A stretch of DNA of 64,000 nt from contig CALNZC010000058.1 of assembly GCA_942490895.1 (NCBI GenBank), positions 53,748 through 117,747 on the forward strand, given 5' to 3'. Positions 8,071-16,933 of this stretch are shown here, one piece after another. Position 1 is the stretch's first letter. Every line of letters starts with the position of its first letter. The notes under the pieces were generated by a model, which made no database searches, had not been told where the DNA came from, and saw nothing but the letters and a program-made list of their open reading frames with translations. The stretch is from JAGNXB01 sp942490895 (lineage in GTDB: Bacteria; Bacteroidota; Bacteroidia; Chitinophagales; Saprospiraceae). The translations under genes were made by a program, and so were the position numbers.

Positions 8071-8570
8071 GGTAAAAGTTTTACTATCTGTCCTGATTCA
8101 ATTTTGAATGTCAAATATTGATAGTAGTCATACTTTAGTTCTCCCCGACTTCTTGGGGACCATTTTCTCAAGCTTTTTACGATATCCAATATTTGAGTAG
8201 ATAATTCAGTGTCGAAGTTAATTGGCTGATATCTATTATCCATTTCTTCCATTCTAAATCGACCCGTTTCGCCATTGCAGTTTACAATAAACCTTATTGT
8301 GATATAGCCGTTTTGATCGGGTTCATTTGGAAACGAATACTTGCCAAATATTTCATTTTCCAAGCCTCTTTTTTCCCCTTCATAAGAAGGGGCAGTATCT
8401 TTCGAATTACGTATATAATATTGCTTAATGATTTCTTCATTGCACAGTTCAAAATTGGGGTCATCCTTTTGAACATCAAATGAAATGTCGCCCACATCCT
8501 GAGGATTTTGTGATTGACATCCTGGGAACATCATCATAAATGAAATAAATAAGAGTTGAACTGTTTTCAT
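8067..8570 (-). CDS. Putative lipoprotein with TonB C-terminal-like domain
   Basis: A 167-residue protein from the ATG at 8570; a TTG at 8582 would add four residues. The N-terminus KTVQLLFISFMMMFPGCQSQ ends in a lipobox-like FPGC, so it is likely a lipoprotein. The C-terminal part (about 90-165, YITIRFIVNCNGETGRFRM) resembles the TonB_C beta module found in many Bacteroidota exported proteins, but there is no N-terminal TonB helix with a proline-rich linker. It probably has a structural or binding role. It is translationally coupled to the TPR gene downstream. Confidence 0.62.
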   Translation of the reverse strand: MKTVQLLFISFMMMFPGCQSQNPQDVGDISFDVQKDDPNFELCNEEIIKQYYIRNSKDTAPSYEGEKRGLENEIFGKYSFPNEPDQNGYITIRFIVNCNGETGRFRMEEMDNRYQPINFDTELSTQILDIVKSLRKWSPRSRGELKYDYYQYLTFKIESGQIVKLLP

Positions 8571-8665
8571 ACTAGTTAGCAAGTTTTTTATTCCTGAGTT
8601 TTTCCATCCGTTAGATGAATGCTATGCAATTTCAATGCTTTTATAAACTGTACCGGGAGTTATAT

Positions 8666-9052
8666 TCAATACATCGTATTCGGATTGACTGACTCCCTGG
8701 GTATCTGCTGGATGGCATCCCAATGTTCACAGATCTTGCCATGTATGTCAAACCTGAAAAAATCCATGGTCACATATTGATCATTTCCCGGCCAGGTCTG
8801 GTGAGTATGCAGGGCCACCAGATCTCCCTCTGCAATACAACGAACGAACGCAATGGATTTGTCCGGATACTCCCTTTGCATGCGTTCAAAATAGTCTATG
8901 AAGCCCTGCGTGCCATTGGCCACATCCGGATTGTGCTGAATGTATTCCTTTCCAACATAGAGCTCAACTGCCGTACCGGGATCTCCCTCATAAGCCATTC
9001 GATAAAAGGCGATAGCATTTAGTTTGTTCTGATCCAGATTCAATTCTCTCAA
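8666..9052 (-). CDS. SnoaL-like / NTF2-fold protein
   Basis: A 128-residue protein resembling SnoaL-type polyketide-cyclase-like proteins: AIAFYRMAYEGDPGTAVELY, YIQHNPDVANGTQGFIDYFE and DFFRFDIHGKICEHWDAIQQ. The conserved His/Asp positions of the family are present, but its members act on very varied substrates, so the substrate cannot be predicted. No ATG precedes the conserved part; the TTG at 9052 (or the next TTG) is the likely start. It stands alone between a lipoprotein gene and yifB. Confidence 0.75.
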   Translation of the reverse strand: MRELNLDQNKLNAIAFYRMAYEGDPGTAVELYVGKEYIQHNPDVANGTQGFIDYFERMQREYPDKSIAFVRCIAEGDLVALHTHQTWPGNDQYVTMDFFRFDIHGKICEHWDAIQQIPRESVNPNTMY

Positions 9053-9168
9053 TTTTTTCAGGTATGATTTTCAGCGGACTCTCAAAATTATCTTAACTCA
9101 TCAAGAAAATTCACTTGAAATCATATACATTTTATCCGGCCAGGAGAAAATAGTCGGAGCAGTTGTAT

Positions 9169-10728
9169 TCACCCCGCCCAACCCTCTCGATCGAGGCTCC
9201 GGTATTGGATCGCCTCGGCCAAATGCTCCACCTTTATATCTTCACTACCGGCCAAATCTGCAGCCGTACGCGCCACTTTAAGGATACGGTCGTATGCCCG
9301 GGCAGAAAGCTGAAGTCGCTGCATCGCTGTTTTTAAAAGAGTAGTGCCTGCCTGATTGATCTGACAAACCTTCTGGACCATCCGGTTGGGCATTTGTGCA
9401 TTGCAGTAAATATCCGGCAAGTCCACAAATCGCTTTTCCTGGATCTGGCGAGCCTTTTCCACTCTGGCCCGGATATCCGCACTAGATTCTGATGGGCGGC
9501 CAGATCCAGCCAGTTCATCATAGGATACAGGCGTCACTTCCACATGCAGATCTATCCGATCCAGCAATGGCCCTGAGATCTTGGTCAGATACCGCTTGAC
9601 GACCCCAGGAGCACAGACACAGTCTTTCTCCGGATGGTTGTAGTAGCCACATGGACAGGGATTCATGGAGGCAATGAGCATAAAACTGGCCGGATAATCC
9701 ACACTAAATCTGGCCCTGGCAATGGTCACCCGACGTTCTTCCATGGGCTGGCGCATGACCTCCAAGACAGTGCGCTTGAATTCCGGTAGTTCATCCAGAA
9801 AGAGCACCCCGTTATGGGAGAGAGAAATCTCACCCGGATGGGGATTGGATCCACCACCCACCAGGGCTACATCACTGATCGTGTGATGCGGACTGCGAAA
9901 CGGGCGGGTGGTGATCAAGCCACTATCTGCAGGCAAGACTCCAGCTACAGAGTGGATCTTTGTTGTTTCCAAAGCCTCAAGCAAGGTCAACGGTGGCAGG
10001 ATGGTCGACATTCGTCGTGCCAGCATCGTCTTTCCAGCACCTGGTGGGCCAATCAATATCGCATTGTGCCCCCCTGCTGCGGTGAGTTCAAGTGCGCGTT
10101 TGATATTCTCCTGGCCTTTGACATCTGAAAAGTCGACCAGGAAGTGATCCTGTTGTTCCTGAAAGAGTTCACGTGTATCCACATGCAAGGGCGCTAACCC
10201 GGAACGCCCTTCCAACAAGGCAATGGCCTCCTCCAGGCTATCGATGCCATAGACATCCAGATCATTGACAATGGCAGCCTCCCTTGCGTTTGCCTTTGGG
10301 AGTAGAATCCCCTTGTACTTTTCTTTCCGGGCCTGAATGGCCATTGGCAGGCAACCTTTGATGGGTCGAATACCTCCGTCCAGAGATAGTTCTCCCAACA
10401 TCACCAACCCTTCCAGTTGCTCAGTGGGAATCTGACCAGAAGCCGCCAGGATACCCAGAGCAATGGGCAGGTCGAATGAAGAACCTTCCTTGCGCACATT
10501 TGCCGGCGCCAGATTGATCACCAGCTGGATATTCGGCATTCGCTTTCCGACATTCTTAATGGCTGCACTGATCCGTTGAAATCCTTCCCGAACGGCATTG
10601 TCGGGCAGGCCCACCATGTGATAGCCTACTTTGGTATGTGAGGTGATGGGTCCTCCTGTATTTACCTCTACCGTGATGGTCCGGGCATCGACGCCAAATA
10701 CTGCACTGGAATAAGTCTTGACCAACAT
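9169..10728 (-). CDS. YifB/ComM family magnesium-chelatase-like AAA+ ATPase
   Basis: A 519-residue protein with the normal three-part layout. It has an N-terminal ChlI-like domain (about 20-145), a central AAA+ ATPase (about 195-400) with Walker A GPPGAGKT and Walker B LFLDELPEF, and a C-terminal Mg-chelatase domain. The family-typical Cys-rich NPCPCGYYNHPEKDCVC is present. In naturally transformable bacteria ComM is a helicase that promotes branch migration during recombination; in Bacteroidota the role is presumed similar. The next gene upstream, an acyl-CoA ligase, is 14 bp away on the same strand. Confidence 0.92.
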   Translation of the reverse strand: MLVKTYSSAVFGVDARTITVEVNTGGPITSHTKVGYHMVGLPDNAVREGFQRISAAIKNVGKRMPNIQLVINLAPANVRKEGSSFDLPIALGILAASGQIPTEQLEGLVMLGELSLDGGIRPIKGCLPMAIQARKEKYKGILLPKANAREAAIVNDLDVYGIDSLEEAIALLEGRSGLAPLHVDTRELFQEQQDHFLVDFSDVKGQENIKRALELTAAGGHNAILIGPPGAGKTMLARRMSTILPPLTLLEALETTKIHSVAGVLPADSGLITTRPFRSPHHTISDVALVGGGSNPHPGEISLSHNGVLFLDELPEFKRTVLEVMRQPMEERRVTIARARFSVDYPASFMLIASMNPCPCGYYNHPEKDCVCAPGVVKRYLTKISGPLLDRIDLHVEVTPVSYDELAGSGRPSESSADIRARVEKARQIQEKRFVDLPDIYCNAQMPNRMVQKVCQINQAGTTLLKTAMQRLQLSARAYDRILKVARTAADLAGSEDIKVEHLAEAIQYRSLDREGWAG

Positions 10729-10742
10729 CGCAAAAGGGCTTC

Positions 10743-12584
10743 TTAGGGGTTTTCGTGATAGATCTCCTCGATCAGTGGAGCGTATTTTTCCAGAATGACC
10801 CGGCGTTTGAGTTTAAGGGTGGGGGTGAGTTCTGACAGGCTTCCATCGGTTTTGACCGGCTCCCAGGAATCCGGCAGTAACCGGAAGCGCTTGATCTGTT
10901 CAACCTTGCCAAAACGAGGGTTCACGCCGTTGATGATACGTTGAAACTTGTCCACGACCTCGGGAATTTGTAACATTTCATCCTTGGTGGTCCAGGGGAT
11001 TTCCTTGTGTGTGCACCAGTCTTTTAGCGCCTCTTCTGCTGGCAGGATGAGGGCAGAGACAAATTTCTGATTGTCCCCCAACACCATGACCTGTTCGATC
11101 AGGAACTCCTCTTTCAGTTTGCTTTCAATGGGCGCCGGAGCCACATACTTTCCTCCGGAAGTCTTCATCAGTTCTTTCTTCCGATCGGTGATCTGCAAAA
11201 AGCGAACACCATTATCTCCTTCCACCCACCGACCTACATCGCCGGTACACAACCAGCGTTCGCCGTCGATCCAACGAAATACTTTTTCGTCTTCTTCGGG
11301 TTTGTTGTAGTAGCCCATCATCTGGTTGGGACCTTTGCTGAGAATCTCTCCTTCTCCCGGCCCGTAATTCGGGTCATCTGATTCAATGCGTACTTCTACT
11401 CCATCAATGGGTGGACCCACCGTGCCCAGTTTGGCCATGCCGGGCTCAAAACGGGTAATACAGATACCGGGTGCTGCCTCGGTCAGGCCATAACCTTCGC
11501 GGATAGGAATGCCTGCTGCCGAAAAGACCTGAGCCATCTTGGTCGGGCAGGGCGCTGCACCTGTAATGATACCCCGGACCTCTCCTCCAAGCGCTTCCCG
11601 CCATTTGGAAAAAATGAGTTTATCGGCAATTTTTCGTTTGATTCCGGCCACCCCGGTATAGGTCTTGTCATACGCATAGTCCTCGGTCAAACGCATGGCC
11701 CAGAAAAAGAGGCCACGCTTAATGCCCGTCAGACCCAGACCTTTATTGTAGATCTTTTCATAGACCTTTTCGAGTAGCCGGGGGACTGTGCTAAAAAAAT
11801 GGGGACGAATAGCACGCAGATCTCCATCATCACCACCCAATCGATCAGGAGTAGTGAATGCCGCAGAAACGCCGGCAAATATATAGGCGTAGGAGACTGC
11901 TCGTTCGAAAATATGGCAGAGGGGTAGAAAACTCAATGTGCGTAAGCCTGCTGAGATGGGAATCATCGGCAGAATGGTCTTCACATTAAACACAATACTG
12001 GCGTGATCCAGCATGACTCCTTTTGGAAAGCCTGTGGTGCCAGAAGTATAGATAATCGTAGCTAGTTGATTGGCTTGAATAGCATCGCGTTCTTGATCAA
12101 TGCTGGTGGTATCTGTGTCTAGCAGATCGCGCCAATAGATACAATCCGGTCGGGATTCGAAAGAGATCAGCAGGTCAATACCCACTTCTTGCCCGGCAGC
12201 AGAGACTTTTTCATACAGGTCGCCACCTCCCAACATAACCGCTTTGACACCCGCATCTTTAAAGATGTAGGCATATTCCCGAATACTGATGGTGGGGTAA
12301 ACCGGCACGCTGACCAATCCTGCCAGTTGGCAAGCCAGATCTGCGATCACCCATTCCGGCCGGTTGATATAATCCACCAGGACGACCTTGTCTCCTGGTT
12401 TCAATCCCCTCTTCCTCAGCCCTGCAGCCAGTTGGCGTGAATACTGATCCAAATCATCAGAGCTCCACCAGACCCACTTCTCTTCTTCCCGGATGCCAAA
12501 AGCTTTTTCCTGGGGAAAGTGTTGTCGTTCATAGGTGAGAAAATCAAAAAGACGGGTGATTTCTGCTTGTTCCATATACCTCAT
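10743..12584 (-). CDS. Long-chain acyl-CoA synthetase (AMP-binding)
   Basis: A 613-residue adenylate-forming enzyme. Motifs seen are TIIYTSGTTGFPKGVML (phosphate loop), REGYGLTEAAPG (A5-like), WLCTGDVGRW and RKKELMKTSGGKYVAP (hinge and C-terminal lysine region). The insertions and length are those of long-chain fatty acid:CoA ligases of the FadD15/FAA type. It activates fatty acids for beta-oxidation or lipid synthesis. The start at 12584 gives MRYMEQ; the ATG at 12575 is equally possible. Confidence 0.9.
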   Translation of the reverse strand: MRYMEQAEITRLFDFLTYERQHFPQEKAFGIREEEKWVWWSSDDLDQYSRQLAAGLRKRGLKPGDKVVLVDYINRPEWVIADLACQLAGLVSVPVYPTISIREYAYIFKDAGVKAVMLGGGDLYEKVSAAGQEVGIDLLISFESRPDCIYWRDLLDTDTTSIDQERDAIQANQLATIIYTSGTTGFPKGVMLDHASIVFNVKTILPMIPISAGLRTLSFLPLCHIFERAVSYAYIFAGVSAAFTTPDRLGGDDGDLRAIRPHFFSTVPRLLEKVYEKIYNKGLGLTGIKRGLFFWAMRLTEDYAYDKTYTGVAGIKRKIADKLIFSKWREALGGEVRGIITGAAPCPTKMAQVFSAAGIPIREGYGLTEAAPGICITRFEPGMAKLGTVGPPIDGVEVRIESDDPNYGPGEGEILSKGPNQMMGYYNKPEEDEKVFRWIDGERWLCTGDVGRWVEGDNGVRFLQITDRKKELMKTSGGKYVAPAPIESKLKEEFLIEQVMVLGDNQKFVSALILPAEEALKDWCTHKEIPWTTKDEMLQIPEVVDKFQRIINGVNPRFGKVEQIKRFRLLPDSWEPVKTDGSLSELTPTLKLKRRVILEKYAPLIEEIYHENP

Positions 12585-12770
12585 TACCTCAAGGTAAAAT
12601 AGGGAATGTTCGGTTTATAAACTGGCTCGACCGGTAAAAAATGACCCATTCGAATGGATTTAATTTCGGTTTATCCTCATTTATTAGGATATACAATCAC
12701 TTGGCTATCAATTTATTGGTATTTTTTTACGACATTTTCTAAAACAAAGCTCTTTTTGATATATACCTCC

Positions 12771-12778
12771 TACATTTG
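12771..12778 (+). promoter_or_regulatory. Possible Bacteroidota -7 promoter element before the OmpA/TSP3 gene
   Basis: TACATTTG matches the Bacteroidota -7 consensus TAnnTTTG and lies 20 bp upstream of the ATG at 12799. No convincing -33 TTTG is seen at the usual spacing (only a TTTTTG closer in), so this is tentative. Nothing else is visible in the 214 bp divergent gap. Confidence 0.3.
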
Positions 12779-12798
12779 TCCTCAAATACGACGACCGT

Positions 12799-14511
12799 AT
12801 GTATAGAGCTATACTTTTCTTTTGGCTTTTGGCTTTTCCATTTCTGGTTCATTCCCAGAGTTCGGAATTCGGTGTTTCGCTCCAGGGATGGAACTACCAG
12901 GGCGATATCAACCCCAATACTTTGCCCTATGTCCCGGAAACCGATTTCGGGGCCAGTCTTTTCTATCGATATAACCTCAACAACAACTGGGCCTTGCGTG
13001 CTCAGGGGTCCTATGGTCAAGTTTCTGGTGATGACCGGAATTTTGATGACCGGAAAATCTCCAATCCCCTCGTAGATTTCAAAACTACTTTTTTCGCAGT
13101 AGAGGGCATGATAGAGCTCAACCTTCTCGGTAGGGAACGCAGAAATCTGCGGCTTTACGATCAAGCCGGTAATCGCCTGAGCTATGAAGAATTGAAGAAA
13201 GGTGGTCAGACACTCTATGATGACGAGGGTAATCAGATCAATTACGCTATTAAATTGAAGCGCCCCGTTTCCCCTTATATTACTGTTGGTGTCGGGGGCT
13301 TGTTTTTCGATCCCACCACTCATCTGGAAAGTTCGAACGGAGCAACATTTACGCCTAAGGAAGTGAACCAGGACTTTTCCAAGATCAATTTCATTACCCC
13401 TATAGGTGGTGGCTTGAAGTTTTATCTCAATGACCGTTGGACGATGGGGCTTGAAGCTCTGATGGTTCCCACATTCGGTGATTACCTGGATGGAGCCAGT
13501 GATTCACGGGACCCGGAAGACAATGATTGGCTTTCCACGCTCAGCCTGGGATTGTCTTATCGATTTAGTGAAAAGGACAGCGATGGCGATGGCATTATCG
13601 ACCGTGAAGATGCTTGTCCGGATATACCCGGCAGCATTGGACTTGCCGGTTGCCCCGATAGTGATGGCGATGGCATTGCCGATCAAGAGGACAGCTGTCC
13701 AACAGTTGCCGGTTTAGCCAGTTTGATGGGTTGTCCGGATACAGATGGCGATGGCATACAGGATAGCCAGGATGCTTGTCCAAAGGAAGCTGGTCTGGCC
13801 GCATTCAACGGTTGTCCGGATACAGATGGTGACGGGATTCAGGATAGTCAAGATGAATGTCCGCTGATCAAGGGTACTGAGGCCATGAATGGTTGTCCGG
13901 ATAGTGATGGTGATGGGATTGCCGATGGTCAGGACAAATGCCCGAATGATGCGGGAATTGCTGCTTTAGGGGGTTGTCCGGATAGCGATGGAGACGGTGT
14001 TGCGGATATTGATGATCTATGCCCGACTGACAGCGGCCTGGTTGCACTGAGCGGCTGCCCGGATAGTGATGGCGATGGCGTGGCAGACCATTTGGACAAA
14101 TGTCCGAAGGTCAAAGGACCAGCCTCTAACCAGGGATGTCCTGAGATCGAAAAGGCTGATTTGGACAAGATTGCTTTTGCAATCAAAAATGTACAATTCC
14201 GGAGCAATCAGACTCGTCTTCGTTCCGCTTCTGTTCCTGTCCTGAATGAGATTGTCGGGCTGATGGAAAAGTATCCTGCATACAATCTGAAAATTGAAGG
14301 TCATACCGATAGTGATGGGAAGGAAGATGCCAATTTGAAGTTATCCCAAGGTCGGGCCAGGGCTTGTTTCGACTTTCTGGTCAGTAAGGGTGTTTCCGCT
14401 ACACGTATGACACATGCGGGATATGGTGAAAGTCAACCGATTGCTGATAATAAGACAGACGAAGGAAAAGCCGCCAACCGACGGGTGGATTTCGAGATGA
14501 TCCTTCGTTGA
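12799..14511 (+). CDS. OmpA family outer membrane protein with beta-barrel and TSP3 repeats
   Basis: A 570-residue protein. Signal peptide RAILFFWLLAFPFLVHSQ; beta-barrel-like domain (about 20-255) ending in LSTLSLGLSYRFSE. Seven thrombospondin type-3-like calcium-binding repeats of about 27 residues follow (about 259-448; consensus DSDGDGIADxxDxCP...GC). The peptidoglycan-binding OmpA domain comes last (about 455-570: LKIEGHTDSDGKEDANLKLS and ANRRVDFEMI). It is probably an abundant outer membrane protein linking envelope and cell wall. The repeats are also visible as an 81 nt period in the DNA at about 13575-14145. Confidence 0.9.
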   Translation: MYRAILFFWLLAFPFLVHSQSSEFGVSLQGWNYQGDINPNTLPYVPETDFGASLFYRYNLNNNWALRAQGSYGQVSGDDRNFDDRKISNPLVDFKTTFFAVEGMIELNLLGRERRNLRLYDQAGNRLSYEELKKGGQTLYDDEGNQINYAIKLKRPVSPYITVGVGGLFFDPTTHLESSNGATFTPKEVNQDFSKINFITPIGGGLKFYLNDRWTMGLEALMVPTFGDYLDGASDSRDPEDNDWLSTLSLGLSYRFSEKDSDGDGIIDREDACPDIPGSIGLAGCPDSDGDGIADQEDSCPTVAGLASLMGCPDTDGDGIQDSQDACPKEAGLAAFNGCPDTDGDGIQDSQDECPLIKGTEAMNGCPDSDGDGIADGQDKCPNDAGIAALGGCPDSDGDGVADIDDLCPTDSGLVALSGCPDSDGDGVADHLDKCPKVKGPASNQGCPEIEKADLDKIAFAIKNVQFRSNQTRLRSASVPVLNEIVGLMEKYPAYNLKIEGHTDSDGKEDANLKLSQGRARACFDFLVSKGVSATRMTHAGYGESQPIADNKTDEGKAANRRVDFEMILR

Positions 14512-14563
14512 AGCATCGAAGAGGAGAGGCCTTCTCGAGAGAAATAGTTCGTTTAAAAGAAAA

Positions 14564-14597
14564 GCCGCTGTGGAGCATTTCCACAGCGGCATTTTTT
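14564..14597. terminator. Bidirectional rho-independent terminator
   Basis: The 10 bp stem GCCGCTGTGG / CCACAGCGGC (14564-14573, 14581-14590) has a 7 nt loop. It is followed by ATTTTTTT on the plus strand and preceded by an A-rich run (T-rich on the minus strand). It sits between the convergent OmpA/TSP3 and DUF4252 genes and can serve both. Confidence 0.9.
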
Positions 14598-14619
14598 TTA
14601 TTTAGACGATCCTGAAGGA

Positions 14620-15129
14620 TCAGCGTGATTTCACTTTGTCGAGATAGTCAGCACCCTGGAGGTTCAGGTTTTTTGACAGTTTAGCCACAGCATTGAGGTC
14701 AATATCCCCGACCATGCTCAACATCAGGAATCGGTTGGGGCCAGCGACCATCAGCAGGAGTTCCTGCACCTTCTTACCAGGTCCCATGGTATAAAAACGG
14801 ATTTGTTCTCCATTTTCTTTGAGGGTCATCAGTTCGTCGTATTTGGCGGCAGTCAGTTTCTTGGTTGCCTCTTTATACATTGGAACGCCCGTATTGCCTT
14901 CCATCTGGAGAACACGAAGTCCTCGCAAGTTTTTGATCAGGGCTTTGACTTCAGGGTCCATTTTCTCAATGTCGCTGGTGGCGATCACATCGAACATTTT
15001 GGGACTGACATAGACCGATTTGAACTGTGGGTCCTGTAGGTACTGATCAAAGTGCTTGGCGATGGCATCGTCCTGACTAAAGAGAGGCAGGAAAAGCAGG
15101 GAAATTGCAAAGGAGAGAAACCATTTCAT
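14620..15129 (-). CDS. DUF4252 domain protein, exported
   Basis: A 169-residue protein with a signal peptide (MKWFLSFAISLLFLPLFSQ). The DUF4252 body contains VYVSPKMFDVIATSDIEKM, EVKALIKNLRGLRVLQMEG and LSMVGDIDLNAVAKLSK. The function of the family is unknown. It is common in Bacteroidota, often next to ECF sigma/antisigma genes. Here it is the last gene of the sigma-antisigma-DUF4252 run and is probably a target or accessory of that sigma factor. Confidence 0.85.
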   Translation of the reverse strand: MKWFLSFAISLLFLPLFSQDDAIAKHFDQYLQDPQFKSVYVSPKMFDVIATSDIEKMDPEVKALIKNLRGLRVLQMEGNTGVPMYKEATKKLTAAKYDELMTLKENGEQIRFYTMGPGKKVQELLLMVAGPNRFLMLSMVGDIDLNAVAKLSKNLNLQGADYLDKVKSR

Positions 15130-15150
15130 GGTTGTCGATTTTTAGCGTGT

Positions 15151-15645
15151 CTAATTCATTTGTATAACGCCCAACTCTTGAGCCGGGGCGACGGATTGAA
15201 TCGTCATTTGTTGGCCCTTATCCATCGTAGATGACATGAGAGCTAATGCAGCGGTGACCTGGCGATAGGCTTCTTCCGGATCATCGTATGTGTCTTCCAT
15301 AACCAATGCTCCTGCCTCCGGGCTATTGCGTTCATTAATCACCCACCAACCAGCGGCAATCAATAAGGCAAGGGAGGCTGCAATGGCCATGACCCGTCGG
15401 ATTCCGATAGAAATGATCGGTGCGGGTTTAATCTTGTCCATCAAACGATGTTCGAAGGAATCTGAGAGTTCGACCGACTGGTCATGATGGGTCAGGACAA
15501 AAAAATCGCGATATACCTCAAAAGAAGGATCGATCTCACCGCTGTTAAAGTAGGCTTTCAGCTGGCGCTCTTCGTGAACATCCGTTTCAGCTTCAAAATA
15601 TCGTTGAAGCAAGGCTTCTATTTCCTTCCGGTTAATTGCTTCCAT
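15151..15645 (-). CDS. Probable membrane anti-sigma factor
   Basis: A 164-residue protein. A cytosolic N-terminal part (IEALLQRYFEAETDVHEERQ) resembles the short helical anti-sigma/zinc-finger-like start seen in Bacteroidota. One membrane helix follows at about residues 84-102 (RVMAIAASLALLIAAGWWVI), then a small acidic periplasmic tail. The gene starts inside the 3' end of the ECF sigma gene (14 bp overlap), the usual layout for a cognate anti-sigma factor. The function is inferred from topology and coupling, not from a strong domain match. Confidence 0.65.
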   Translation of the reverse strand: MEAINRKEIEALLQRYFEAETDVHEERQLKAYFNSGEIDPSFEVYRDFFVLTHHDQSVELSDSFEHRLMDKIKPAPIISIGIRRVMAIAASLALLIAAGWWVINERNSPEAGALVMEDTYDDPEEAYRQVTAALALMSSTMDKGQQMTIQSVAPAQELGVIQMN

Positions 15646-16141
15646 GGCCCTCCATTTTCTTTTTCAGATTCTGTCTTGCCCGGAAAAGTTCGGATTTAAC
15701 CATGGCTAGTGAAATATCCAGGGTAGTTGCGATCTCGTCGTAGGTCAATTCTTCTACTTCACGCAAATGCAGGACCAATTGTTGTCGATCGGACAATGTT
15801 TTGATATATGCCTTCAGAACAGCAACCCGTTCGTTGATCATCATCATCTTATCCGCAGCGACATGTGTACCGACCTGCTCCCCTACAGAATCCAGGCCAA
15901 CGTTTTGCCGGCTTTTCGCTTTCAGGTAGTTGAGTGATAAATTTCGGGTCATGGTCATACAATATGCTTCTGGATGTTCCAGATTTACCATATCCTGTCC
16001 TTTTTTCCATATGCGCAGAAACACTTCCTGCACAATATCTTCCGCAGCCATTTGATCCCGTACGAACTTCAAAGCGAAGCGATACAGTTTGTGGCGGAGC
16101 GGCAAAAAGAGACGTTGAAAGTCTTTTACATCCATAGGCAT
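15632..16141 (-). CDS. ECF-type RNA polymerase sigma factor
   Basis: A 169-residue sigma-70 family protein. Region 2 is ALKFVRDQMAAEDIVQEVFL with RIWKKG after it; region 4 is LSDRQQLVLHLREVEELTYD with the helix-turn-helix EIATTLDISLAMVKSELFRA. The length is typical of ECF sigma factors. It heads a minus-strand operon with a membrane anti-sigma factor and a DUF4252 protein, suggesting an envelope-signal response. Confidence 0.9.
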   Translation of the reverse strand: MPMDVKDFQRLFLPLRHKLYRFALKFVRDQMAAEDIVQEVFLRIWKKGQDMVNLEHPEAYCMTMTRNLSLNYLKAKSRQNVGLDSVGEQVGTHVAADKMMMINERVAVLKAYIKTLSDRQQLVLHLREVEELTYDEIATTLDISLAMVKSELFRARQNLKKKMEGHGSN

Positions 16142-16249
16142 TGACCAGCGACTAGGCCGAAAGTTACAGGTAATCCCTGTTTTTCACGAATATTCAGTTG
16201 TTCTGCCCCAAGATAACAGGGTACGTGCTCATCTGTATACTTTTGTGGC

Positions 16250-16924
16250 ATGAAGTCGCGTCGAATTTGGGCACACGCCTTATCCATCATCTTTCACCCC
16301 CTTGGTGTACTCACATACACCTTGATGTTCCTACTCAGTGCAAATCCTTATGTTTTCGGGGTGAGTCGGATGTCAGACAAAATGGATTTGATCCTGATTG
16401 TCTTCAGCACTACTTTCCTTCTTCCTGCCCTGGCTATATTCATGATGGTCAAGCTGCAATTGGTCAATGACATGCAGATCCGTGAACGTATGCAACGGGT
16501 AGGGCCCTACATTGCAGCAGGAGTATTGTACAGTTGGATGACCAAAAACCTGCTGGAAAACACGGATATACCCCCCGTGTTTGCGGCCATGAGTCTGGCT
16601 TGTACCCTATCCATTTTTATAGCCTTTGTGATCAATGTTCAGTTCAAGATCAGTTTACATGCCATCGGTTCGGCTGGGATGACTGCGATTTTTGTCATTC
16701 TCCATCTCAATTATCCCTATGCTCGGGTAGGATTGGAGATTCCGGCTATGGGTTCTGTGCAGATCAGCCTGCTGACCATGGTCTTTCTTTCGGTGATTAT
16801 CGCCGGACTGACAGGAAGTGCCCGATTGATTCTGCAAGTCCACAAACCCCAAGAAGTGTTTTGGGGGTATTTTGTCGGCCTGACCATTCCTTTCCTTGCC
16901 ATACCTATTGCTGAATATCTATAA
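16250..16924 (+). CDS. Polytopic membrane protein, possible PAP2-like
   Basis: A 224-residue integral membrane protein with about six hydrophobic segments. The stretch KISLHAIGSAGMTAIFVIL resembles the SxHxxG-type motif of membrane phosphatase (PAP2) relatives, and such Bacteroidota proteins are often labelled PAP2-like. The full three-motif PAP2 active site is not evident, so catalytic activity is doubtful. It is followed after 9 bp by a YncE-like lipoprotein gene on the same strand. Confidence 0.55.
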   Translation: MKSRRIWAHALSIIFHPLGVLTYTLMFLLSANPYVFGVSRMSDKMDLILIVFSTTFLLPALAIFMMVKLQLVNDMQIRERMQRVGPYIAAGVLYSWMTKNLLENTDIPPVFAAMSLACTLSIFIAFVINVQFKISLHAIGSAGMTAIFVILHLNYPYARVGLEIPAMGSVQISLLTMVFLSVIIAGLTGSARLILQVHKPQEVFWGYFVGLTIPFLAIPIAEYL

Positions 16925-16933
16925 ACACACTTT

